Of a DNA stretch of 22,701 nucleotides, positions 15,963-22,701 are shown piece after piece. Position numbers and translations under genes: made by a program. Numbering within the stretch: the first letter of the stretch is position 1; every line of letters starts with the position of its first letter. A model generated the notes under the pieces. That model had not been told where the DNA came from. It saw only the letters and a program-made list of their open reading frames with translations, and ran no database searches. This DNA is from JAWXBT01 sp964523015. Lineage in GTDB: Bacteria > Bdellovibrionota_C > UBA2361 > J135. The DNA is taken from the NCBI GenBank assembly GCA_964523015.1, contig CAZFXN010000046.1, positions 1-22,701 on the forward strand, given 5' to 3'.

Positions 15963-16051
15963 AAAGATAAACGGGGGGTGGGAATCATCATTACACTGAC
16001 CAAGGCTCCCACACCGATCCCAAGGACCAGCCAGTGGGCCCAAAGGATCAC
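15926..16051 (-). CDS. Possible 41-aa single-span membrane peptide
   Basis: In the gap between convergent HNH and rsmA genes, a GTG at 16051 opens a frame to TGA at 15926. The peptide would have one hydrophobic span (ILWAHWLVLGIGVGALVSVM), then MIPTPRLSFYLSPKVI. The segment is visibly more GC-rich than its surroundings. It starts 32 bp after rsmA on the same strand and overlaps the antisense 3' end of the HNH gene. There is no clear Shine-Dalgarno sequence, so it may be a gene remnant or chance. Confidence 0.25.
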   Translation of the reverse strand: MILWAHWLVLGIGVGALVSVMMIPTPRLSFYLSPKVILLNI

Positions 16052-16083
16052 TACTAAACAAATGCGGGCAATTTATCCGTCTT

Positions 16084-16905
16084 TTATTCGTATTTTAGGG
16101 TAGATAACTGCTTTGAAAGAGCAATGAATTCAGGAATTGAAAGGGTCTCACCCCGTCTATTAGGGTCAATCTCTGCATTTTTTAATGCCTCATCGACTAT
16201 ACGGGAATCAAAAAAGCAGGAGGCTTTAATACTGTTTGGAAGTTTTTTTCTCCGTCTAAAAAAAGAAGCTTTAACAGTACGACGCAGTTTTTCTCGATCC
16301 TCTTTAGTTAGTTTAAACGGATCTTCTTTGAAAAATTTAAGTTCAACAACCTGAGAGTTCACTTTAGTGGGTGGGTGAAAAAGGTCTCCGCTGATGACTG
16401 GGCCAGAAGTAAGACTGGCCTCTAATTGGCAACCAATCGATAAAGCTCCATAATCTTTCCCTCCTGGTTTAGCCACCATTCGCTCAACAAATTCCTTTTG
16501 GAGCATAAATACTGCTCGGGAAATACACTGACGAAAAGAGAGGATATGAAAAACAATATCTGTTGAAAGGGAGTACGGAAGATTGCCAAAGATAACAAGA
16601 TCTGTGCCTAATGTTGAGAAATCAATTTTTCGAACATCCTCATTAATTATCTTAATTTGAGGTAACTCTTCAGCGAGTTTTCTACAAAAATTTCTTTCAA
16701 GTTCAATGACTGTAACATCGGCAATTTGCACCAACTCTTTAGTTAGAGCACCAAGGCCCGGACCAATTTCAATAATGCTCTCATTTTGCTTTATCTCACC
16801 AAAACGCAAGATATCCTGGATTGCTCCGCTATCAAGTAAAAAATTCTGGCCTCGTTCTTTTACAGGTCTAACATTTACTGATCGTAATTGGTCTTTGACT
16901 CTCAT
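16084..16905 (-). CDS. rsmA: 16S rRNA dimethyladenosine transferase
   Basis: A 273-aa methyltransferase (KsgA/RsmA) that uses SAM to dimethylate two adjacent adenines in the 3' helix of 16S rRNA during 30S maturation. Signatures are GQNFLLD (19-25), SAM motif I IIEIGPGLGALT (44-55), VIELE (66-70), and the adenine-binding NLPYSLS (108-114). The C-terminal domain has FFRRRKKLPNS and PNRRGETLSIPEF. Length is normal. The ATG at 16905 overlaps the tsaD stop by 4 bp, so the two are co-translated. Confidence 0.96.
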   Translation of the reverse strand: MRVKDQLRSVNVRPVKERGQNFLLDSGAIQDILRFGEIKQNESIIEIGPGLGALTKELVQIADVTVIELERNFCRKLAEELPQIKIINEDVRKIDFSTLGTDLVIFGNLPYSLSTDIVFHILSFRQCISRAVFMLQKEFVERMVAKPGGKDYGALSIGCQLEASLTSGPVISGDLFHPPTKVNSQVVELKFFKEDPFKLTKEDREKLRRTVKASFFRRRKKLPNSIKASCFFDSRIVDEALKNAEIDPNRRGETLSIPEFIALSKQLSTLKYE

Positions 16906-17930
16906 CTATTTACTGTCTCTACTGGCCAACGTGGCAAAACAATCTCATTAAAATTCAATCGCTCATCCTGTATATACCGAAGATACGTTACATAAGCTAT
17001 CATTGCACCATTATCAGTAGAATGTAGCGGGGTTGGAAAATACGATTTTACATTTTTAATCTTCTGCATCTGTTCTCTTAATCTTTTGTTAGCAGCTACA
17101 CCTCCCGAAACTGCTACTTTTGAGATCCGACACTCTTGCAATGACTCTTTAACCTTGTAGATTAAGGTTTCAACGATTGAATCCTGGATCGCGTAAGCTA
17201 AAAGGGCTTTTGATGATTCCTTAGATAATTTATCTCCCTCTTTAGCCGCCTCTTTTTTTACTAAAAGTGAGATTGCAGTCTTTAATCCAGAAAAACTAAA
17301 TCCCGGCTGACCTCGCATGACTTTCGGTAATTTATATGGAGATGAGGTTACTGAATCTCCTAAAGCGGCAAGCTTGGCACCACCCGGATAACTAAGCCCT
17401 AAAAGATTTGCTGATTTATCAAAAGCCTCACCAGCTGCATCATCTTGAGTACGGGCAAGTAGGTTATATCCCCCTACTCCTTTCACCTCATGAATCTCGG
17501 TGTGTCCACCTGACACAATAAGACAGAGATAAGGGAAATCAAGCTCAGGGTTATCAAGCATTGGGGCAAGTAGATGACCCTCAATATGATTTATACCTAA
17601 TATCGGAATATTAAAAGATTGGGCTAATCCTTGCGCAAAATAATACCCCATAAAGAGGCACCCTTTAAGTCCAGGACCCCGTGTAACACCAATAGCAGTA
17701 ATCTCTTTTAGATCTATCTTTGATTCGTTTAAAACTTGATCTAGAAGAATTGGTAGATTCCGCAAATGCTCACGGGAAGCTAATTCTGGAACTACTCCAC
17801 CATAAAGCTCGTGAAGTTTAATCTGGGAGGAGATCGCTTCAGCCAAAATTTTTCTTTGACCAGCGGCGTCAACGGCTAAAATAGCCAGTGCTGTTTCATC
17901 ACAACTTGTTTCGATACCTAAGAAATACAT
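16902..17930 (-). CDS. tsaD: tRNA t6A37 threonylcarbamoyltransferase
   Basis: A 342-aa TsaD (Kae1/Qri7 family). It transfers the threonylcarbamoyl group made by TsaC to A37 of ANN-decoding tRNAs, working with TsaB and TsaE, which are not in this window. Motifs: GIETSCDET (5-13), metal-binding His115 and His119 in NHIEGHLLA, IVSGGHTEIHEV (138-149), DDAAGEAFDK (163-172), YPGGAKLA (181-188) and the late metal-site STDNGAMIA. It lies 35 bp after the cytochrome c gene, with no clear ribosome site, and overlaps rsmA. Confidence 0.97.
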   Translation of the reverse strand: MYFLGIETSCDETALAILAVDAAGQRKILAEAISSQIKLHELYGGVVPELASREHLRNLPILLDQVLNESKIDLKEITAIGVTRGPGLKGCLFMGYYFAQGLAQSFNIPILGINHIEGHLLAPMLDNPELDFPYLCLIVSGGHTEIHEVKGVGGYNLLARTQDDAAGEAFDKSANLLGLSYPGGAKLAALGDSVTSSPYKLPKVMRGQPGFSFSGLKTAISLLVKKEAAKEGDKLSKESSKALLAYAIQDSIVETLIYKVKESLQECRISKVAVSGGVAANKRLREQMQKIKNVKSYFPTPLHSTDNGAMIAYVTYLRYIQDERLNFNEIVLPRWPVETVNR

Positions 17931-17942
17931 CTAAGAAATGTA

Positions 17943-17963
17943 GCAAAATACGAGGGATTTTGC
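17943..17963. repeat. Inverted repeat between the cytochrome c gene and tsaD
   Basis: GCAAAAT (17943-17949) and ATTTTGC (17957-17963) form a perfect 7-bp inverted repeat with a 7-nt loop, filling most of the 35-bp spacer. It could fold as a small hairpin in the message or be a binding site. It lacks a following U tract, so it is a poor terminator. Confidence 0.5.
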
Positions 17964-17965
17964 AC

Positions 17966-18848
17966 TTAAGAGACGGTTAAACTCTTAAGATACTTGGCAA
18001 TGGCTGTTAAATCCTCATTATTTGCCATCCGATAAAACGGAATTGGGCAAAAAGTAGAGTCAACTTCCCTTTGATCAGGAGTTCGGCCAGTTCTTAAATA
18101 TGAAATTATATTATCTTCATTCCATGTCCCTATTCCAAACTCACCAACACCGAGTAATTCTGGTGCGACTTTAACTGTTCCATCAACAGTAATATCCATT
18201 CCACCAGTTAAATACCCTTCTCTCTGCAAAAGGCCACCTGGGGAGTTATGACATCTGCCACAACGGGCAACATTATCAACTAAATATTCGCCATATTTTA
18301 AAGTTTCCTTCTTAGAGATCTCAGGAACAAATCCTGGAACATCTTTGGCCGTTGCTTTAAAAATTCCGATAGTATTTCTTGTTAAAAATCCGACCTCTCG
18401 TCGATCAACATGATTATCAACTGCGGGTAAGGTCTGAAGATAAGCAGAAATTGACATTGCATCAGTATCAGAGAGCCATTCAAAACCACGATGAAAATAC
18501 GGAGAGAAACCAGACCCCTCCTCTCTAAAGGAATGTCTTACTGCCCTTACAAGTCTATTAATATCCCAATTCAAAATTTTTNNNNNNNNNNCCTGTTTCA
18601 TGTGGAGTAAGGTTTGGAGCAGTCGCCTCACCATAAGCATCAAACTGTCGCCTGCCTCCAGACAAAGAAGCGGTTGGACTAGCATTCTCACCATGACAGA
18701 AGCCACAAGCAGCAACACTTTTTACTAAATACTCCCCTCTCTTTGCAAAAGAATCATCTAGCTTATGTAGGGGGATAGGTTCTGGCAAAGTACCACAGCT
18801 TACACATAGAACTAGGACTAGTAGGATCGCAATGATTTTAATTCGCAT
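17966..18848 (-). CDS. Di-heme c-type cytochrome lipoprotein (crossed by assembly gap)
   Basis: This is one gene interrupted by 10 N. The N-terminal part (18848-18592) has a hydrophobic signal ending in a lipobox-like CVSC (Cys18) and a first heme site CGFCH (48-52), followed by the APNLTPHETG segment. The C-terminal part (18581-17966) continues with ILNWDINRLVRAVRHS, FSPYFHRGFEWLSDTDAMSI, SAYLQTLPAV and a second heme site CGRCH. These are hallmarks of the di-heme cytochromes that accept electrons from periplasmic or membrane dehydrogenases. The two parts join in frame only if the true gap is zero or a multiple of three; with zero the protein is 290 aa and the TG-to-NW spacing is close to that of relatives. 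It is probably anchored at the membrane facing the periplasm. The electron partner is not in the window. Confidence 0.85.
18582..18591. other. Assembly gap (10 N)
   Basis: Ten undetermined bases inside the cytochrome c gene. Ten is not a multiple of three, and the coding frame changes across it. The length is therefore most likely a placeholder set by a scaffolder and not a measured distance. Confidence 0.97.
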
Positions 18849-18901
18849 GGATTAAAGCGTATACCGCAGCAGTAATTTGTTCAAGGGGGAGTGCGAGTGG
18901 C

Positions 18902-18929
18902 TTAATATAGTAGTAACTGGTTATGTCAA
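18902..18929 (-). promoter_or_regulatory. Putative sigma-70-type promoter for the cytochrome c-tsaD-rsmA run
   Basis: On the minus strand a perfect -35 hexamer TTGACA (18924-18929) is followed after 16 bp by TATTAA (18902-18907). The expected transcript would start near 18895, leaving a leader of about 47 nt before the ATG at 18848. It lies in the 85-bp gap shared with the divergent permease gene. Confidence 0.5.
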
Positions 18930-18954
18930 TTAATTGATGATAAAAAATTACACT

Positions 18955-21279
18955 ATGACCTCTGATGTAGCCATAATTTTTACTGTTTTTGGGATAATGT
19001 CCCTCCTGTTTATTCATGGCCGGGTACGTTATGACCTGACTGCCTTAGTTGGACTAATTACTCTCATTTTCCTTCAGCTACTAAAGCCAGAGGATGCTTT
19101 TGCAGGATTCTCCTCTCCTACCATAATAATTATGGTCAGTACTTTTTTTGTAAGTGAAGCATTTTTTGATACTGGAGTTGCAGACAAAATTGGAAGGCGG
19201 ATTCTTAAATTATGTGGCAATCAGGAAAAGAAAACAATTTTTGCTATCATGCTAGTAGCCGGTGCAATCTCAACCGTCATAAGCAACGTTGCAACCACAA
19301 TAATAATGATGCCGGTAGCGGCCTATTTAGCTCGTCGTGGAGGCTTCTCTCCATCTAGACTCTTTATGCCAATTGCAATCGCCGCGCTCTTAGGCGGCAC
19401 CGTAACTCTCTTAGGTAGCAGTACAAACGTAATTGCCTCTGACATGTTGTCTGCTGGAAAATTTCAGGGTTTCTCTCTATTTGCCTATACACCGATCGGA
19501 ATTTGTATTTTGATTATAGGAACTCTCTTCGTTGTATTTACAAGTAATTACTTGCTCCCGCTTAGGATGCTTGGAAACAGTTCCAAGTCTGGTAGTATTA
19601 CCGATGTTTATGGCCTAAAAGAACGACTATTTTCAATAAAAATTGGGAAAGGATCTCAGCTATCAGGAAAATCTCTTGCCTCTCTTCAATTAGGATCTGT
19701 GCTGAGTATTGCAGTTGTTGCAATCATTAGAAATGGACAGAGAAAGCATATTCCTGGTGGATCAGAAATTATTCATGAGAATGATCTCTTAGTAGTTCGT
19801 GGTAAAATATCACATTTAAAAAGACTTTTGCGCCTAGCCCAAGTTTCTCTTAAAAAATTGGATTCAGCACAGGTAGGGGTGATCAATTCTCATTGGATAC
19901 CGATGAAAGTTGAACTTAACAGAAAATCTTTATGGTGTGGCAAAAGAGTTGATTCTATTCCTTTTACCGAACTTGGTCTCTCCGTAGTTGCTCTTACTCA
20001 CAGAGAAAAAATTTCAGCATTTGATGTTAATAGACACTACCTTGAGGCTGGAGATTCCATCTACATTTACACTAAGAATGAAACTAAGAGATTAAAATAC
20101 CTCTGTCAGGAATATCTAGTTACAGCAATACCGCTTGATTCTTTTGACGAAATCAATCAATTTCTTTACACCTTTTCAATCTCCGATCTTAAAGAGGAGG
20201 GTAACATCGATGAAAATAATTTAGATTTTCTCTCTGTTTCATTGAGCCAACCTGTATTTATATTTAGAACTGATGGAACTGCAGTTATTCCAACTAAATC
20301 GCACGAATATGATCCTAGCGATGTCGTTTTAATCTCCTGTGAGCTTGAACGGATTAAGCTTATTCCAGGACAAAAAGAGCTTGAGATTGTAAACGACGTT
20401 CCAAATATCTTAATTGATGATGAAACAACTGGTCTTTTAGAAGTAGCCCTTACCCCTAGATCTGTCTTAGTTGGACAAAATCTTACAGAGGTGCAGTTTA
20501 GAGAGAAATATGGCCTTCAAGTCTTAGCGATCTGGCGTGAGGGAAAACCTATTAGAACTGGATTCTCTGAGATATCACTTCGAATTGGAGATGCACTTTT
20601 ACTCTTTGGTCCACCGAGGCAATTCTATTCAATTGCAAAAGATCCAGATTTCGTTGTGTTATCTGAACTGGATAGATTTCCAAGAAGAACTGATCGATCT
20701 CTAAATTTGCTCTCTAGCGTTTTTCTTTTTTCTATTATCTTAATACTAGATTTAGCACCGATTCATGTTGCTGCATTGACTACAGCTCTATTTTTAGTGA
20801 TAACTAGAACTGTCTCGCTGGAACAGGTTTATCGAAATATAGATCTTAGAATAGTAGTGTTAGTAGCTTCCCTACTTCCAATGGGTTTAGCATTTGAACA
20901 ATCTGGAGGAGCCGCATTTGTGACAGAAAAACTTTTATCTATTATAGGGCATCAAAGCCCTTATGTTATCCTAGTTGGATTTATCCTACTAGCCAGTGCA
21001 ATTAGTCAGTTACTAGATGCTAGTTTATCTGTAGTTCTCTTATCTCCAATAGCAATAAAAACAGCCTTATTGGTTGAAATTAGCCCATATCCATTAGTAA
21101 TGGGGATTGCAATGGGAGCCTCAATAGCATTTATGACACCATTTAGTCATAGAGCAAATTTATTAGTTATGGGTGCTGGTGGGTACAAAAAGAGTGACTA
21201 CTTTAAGATCGGTGCGCCACTATCATTAATTCTCTATATATTAGCAACGATCACGATACCTTTGTTTATTCCGTTCTGA
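18955..21279 (+). CDS. SLC13-type permease with multiple RCK_C-like domains
   Basis: A 774-aa integral membrane protein; the frame opens at TTG 18934, and ATG 18955 is the likelier start because the first membrane segment follows directly. (Residues below count from 18934.) Two membrane halves (about 8-213 and 595-781) flank a long cytoplasmic insert. Half 1 has ISNVATTIIMMPVAAYLARR and LLGGTVTLLGSSTNVIAS. Half 2 has the matching GASIAFMTPFSHRANLLVMG followed by AGGY, which are the paired re-entrant motifs of the DASS/SLC13 ion transporters. The insert has RCK_C-type ligand domains at about 225-300, 310-390 and 490-575, plus a weaker one at 410-470; two is common. The substrate is not predictable (sulfate, dicarboxylate or other anion). 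In half 2 the usual Asn of the SNT-type motif is missing (SQLLDASLSVV). Confidence 0.85.
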   Translation: MTSDVAIIFTVFGIMSLLFIHGRVRYDLTALVGLITLIFLQLLKPEDAFAGFSSPTIIIMVSTFFVSEAFFDTGVADKIGRRILKLCGNQEKKTIFAIMLVAGAISTVISNVATTIIMMPVAAYLARRGGFSPSRLFMPIAIAALLGGTVTLLGSSTNVIASDMLSAGKFQGFSLFAYTPIGICILIIGTLFVVFTSNYLLPLRMLGNSSKSGSITDVYGLKERLFSIKIGKGSQLSGKSLASLQLGSVLSIAVVAIIRNGQRKHIPGGSEIIHENDLLVVRGKISHLKRLLRLAQVSLKKLDSAQVGVINSHWIPMKVELNRKSLWCGKRVDSIPFTELGLSVVALTHREKISAFDVNRHYLEAGDSIYIYTKNETKRLKYLCQEYLVTAIPLDSFDEINQFLYTFSISDLKEEGNIDENNLDFLSVSLSQPVFIFRTDGTAVIPTKSHEYDPSDVVLISCELERIKLIPGQKELEIVNDVPNILIDDETTGLLEVALTPRSVLVGQNLTEVQFREKYGLQVLAIWREGKPIRTGFSEISLRIGDALLLFGPPRQFYSIAKDPDFVVLSELDRFPRRTDRSLNLLSSVFLFSIILILDLAPIHVAALTTALFLVITRTVSLEQVYRNIDLRIVVLVASLLPMGLAFEQSGGAAFVTEKLLSIIGHQSPYVILVGFILLASAISQLLDASLSVVLLSPIAIKTALLVEISPYPLVMGIAMGASIAFMTPFSHRANLLVMGAGGYKKSDYFKIGAPLSLILYILATITIPLFIPF

Positions 21280-21289
21280 TGAATACTTA

Positions 21290-22701
21290 CTATTCAATAC
21301 CGTACTCTTGAACCTTAGAAATTAGATTAGATCTTGAAACACCAAGCTCCCTAGCAGTTTCACTTTTATTTCCTGAGTTACGTGACAACGCTTCCTCAAT
21401 CAACTTTCTTTCTAACAAACTAAGTGCTTCTTTTAGCTTACCTTGAGCCACCGCATCATCTGAGCTCAACGCTTCCCTAATGTTATCTAAAATATCACTA
21501 GATATAAGATTTTTTTTAATCTCGGTATCAGCACCAGAAAGAACTACTAATCGGGCGATTTCATTTTGAAGCTGTCTGATATTTCCGGGCCAATCATAAT
21601 CATGAAGCGCCTTTAAGGCATCAGTTGATAATTTTTTTGATTGAGTATTACTATGATTTGAGATCTTTAAAAAATGCTCAATTAGTAGTTGAATATCTTC
21701 ACGTCTTTCTCTTAATGGGGGCAATTTAACATTAACGACGCAGATCCTATAATAAAGATCCTCTCTAAATTTCTCCTCTTTGATCAATTTTCTTAGCTCT
21801 TTATTTGTTGCAGCAACAACTCTGACATCCACTTTCTTTTCTCTCGTATCACCAACAGGAATAAATGTTCCATCCTGTAAAACTCTAAGCAGTTTCGCCT
21901 GAAGATTAGGGCTCATCTCTCCCAATTCATCCAGAAAAAAAGTTCCTCCATCAGCGACTTCAAATAGTCCACGCTTAATCCCTTGTGCTCCTGTATAAGC
22001 ACCTTTCACATGACCAAAAAGCTCTGATTCTAAAAGGTTCTCATTAAAGCTTGAACAGTTCTGAACGAGAAATGGTTTATCCTTACGATCACTATGCTCA
22101 TGAATTGCCCGAGCAATTAACTCTTTACCTGTTCCTGACTCACCAGTAATCAAGACTGGTAATTTTGAGGTGGCAACCTTTGATACAAGATCCCAGACTT
22201 CTTTCATCGAATTACTTTTGCCAACCATATTGGCAAAGCCAGTTTCTCTATCTACTTGGGCTCTTAGGACCTTATTATATTCATTGGCACTCTCAAGCTC
22301 TTGATATAGTGCTTTGACTCGTAATATCGCATTTAAACGAGCTAGCAGCTCAGTTTTATCGAAAGGTTTTTTAATATAATCATCAGCTCCCTGCTCGAAC
22401 CCGTGGATAATGTCATCAAGATTTGCTCGAGCAGTCAGTAATATTAAGGGTATATATTTTAGGATCGGATCACTCTTAGCTCTCCGTACAACCTCAAACC
22501 CATCCATACCCGGCATCATTACATCTAAGAGAGCAATGTCAGGTAACTCACTCTCAAGAAGCTGATATGCCTCTGTGCCGCTAGCAGCAGTAACAACATC
22601 AAATCCGTTATCTTTTAGTAAAGTTTCAAGGGCAAACAGTCCGTCGGGATTATCATCAACGGCAAGGACTTTAATATTACGATCTCTGATCTTACGATCT
22701 T
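21290..22701 (-). CDS. NtrC-family sigma-54-dependent response regulator (5' end cut by window edge)
   Basis: 469 residues are visible and the frame stays open to the right edge, so only a few N-terminal residues are missing. Domains in order: receiver (acidic pair Asp15-Asp16, phosphoacceptor Asp59 in LLDVMMPGMDG, Thr89, Lys111 in KKPF); AAA+ sigma-54 activator (Walker A GESGTGKE at 186-193, sigma-54 contact loop GAYTGA at 233-238, Walker B GGTFFLDE at 251-258, arginine-finger region FREDLYYR); and a C-terminal Fis-type helix-turn-helix (KSETARELGVSRSNLISKV). GAYTGA is a known variant of GAFTGA. It presumably activates RpoN promoters when phosphorylated. No histidine kinase is in the window. 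It is convergent with the permease, 10 bp apart. Confidence 0.96.
   Translation of the reverse strand, partial: DRKIRDRNIKVLAVDDNPDGLFALETLLKDNGFDVVTAASGTEAYQLLESELPDIALLDVMMPGMDGFEVVRRAKSDPILKYIPLILLTARANLDDIIHGFEQGADDYIKKPFDKTELLARLNAILRVKALYQELESANEYNKVLRAQVDRETGFANMVGKSNSMKEVWDLVSKVATSKLPVLITGESGTGKELIARAIHEHSDRKDKPFLVQNCSSFNENLLESELFGHVKGAYTGAQGIKRGLFEVADGGTFFLDELGEMSPNLQAKLLRVLQDGTFIPVGDTREKKVDVRVVAATNKELRKLIKEEKFREDLYYRICVVNVKLPPLRERREDIQLLIEHFLKISNHSNTQSKKLSTDALKALHDYDWPGNIRQLQNEIARLVVLSGADTEIKKNLISSDILDNIREALSSDDAVAQGKLKEALSLLERKLIEEALSRNSGNKSETARELGVSRSNLISKVQEYGIE

Noticed and set aside
17966..18718. Two separate overlapping cytochrome genes (17966-18718 and 18558-18848)
   Set aside because: Both run through the N block in different frames. 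The residues around it fit one continuous di-heme protein, so the split is caused by the placeholder gap.
22519..22519. Start of the response regulator at the Met at 22519
   Set aside because: Upstream codons to 22699 encode the first 60 residues of the receiver domain, including the acidic pair and phosphoacceptor Asp.
1..22701. CRISPR array, tRNA, rRNA, IS element or prophage
   Set aside because: No regularly spaced direct repeats with unique spacers, no cloverleaf-like intergenic sequence, and no transposase, integrase or phage structural genes were seen.

Overview
The window is AT-rich, densely coded DNA from a Gram-negative bacterium. Supporting signs are exported proteins with Sec-type signal peptides, a likely lipoprotein cytochrome c, a surface-polysaccharide gene cluster, and a sigma-54-dependent response regulator. 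The gene mix (trypsin-like protease, Thg1-like polymerase, HNH nuclease, coiled-coil periplasmic protein, low GC) would suit a Bdellovibrio-like, SAR324-like or other 'deltaproteobacterial' lineage. That placement is a guess, because no rRNA or other phylogenetic marker was compared. A run of 10 N at 18582-18591 shows that the sequence comes from a scaffolded assembly.

Layout. (1) Positions 1-3188, minus strand: a trypsin-like secreted protease, then a membrane-embedded spermidine-synthase-like methyltransferase-fold protein, then the first 47 residues of another membrane protein that runs off the left edge. (2) 3189-3999: a 322-bp gap without a gene, then an unrecognised 162-aa protein on the plus strand. 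(3) 12836 down to 4010, minus strand: one tight six-gene run, consisting of a coiled-coil SAM methyltransferase, three GT-B glycosyltransferases, ligA and gltX. Spacings are -4 to 41 bp, so this looks like one operon in which surface-glycan genes lead into replication and translation genes. (4) 12837-15962: an accessory patch holding an intact small partner gene, a broken nucleotidyltransferase pseudogene, a Thg1-like 3'-5' polymerase, a periplasmic coiled-coil protein, an HNH nuclease and several short tandem repeats. (5) 18848 down to 16084, minus strand: di-heme cytochrome c (crossed by the N gap), tsaD and rsmA. (6) 18934-22701: an SLC13-type permease with several RCK_C-like cytoplasmic domains on the plus strand, convergent with an NtrC-type response regulator that runs off the right edge.

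The glycosyltransferase/methyltransferase block probably builds and methylates a cell-surface polysaccharide. TsaD makes t6A in tRNA, RsmA dimethylates 16S rRNA, and GltX charges tRNA-Glu, so much of the window serves translation. I found no CRISPR array, rRNA, tRNA, IS element or intact phage gene. The points most worth a second look are the eroded nucleotidyltransferase pair, the Thg1-like protein with its repeat tail, the coiled-coil methyltransferase cluster, the triplicated start-site repeat of ligA, and several genes that look leaderless. Nothing here amounts by itself to a clearly new system.
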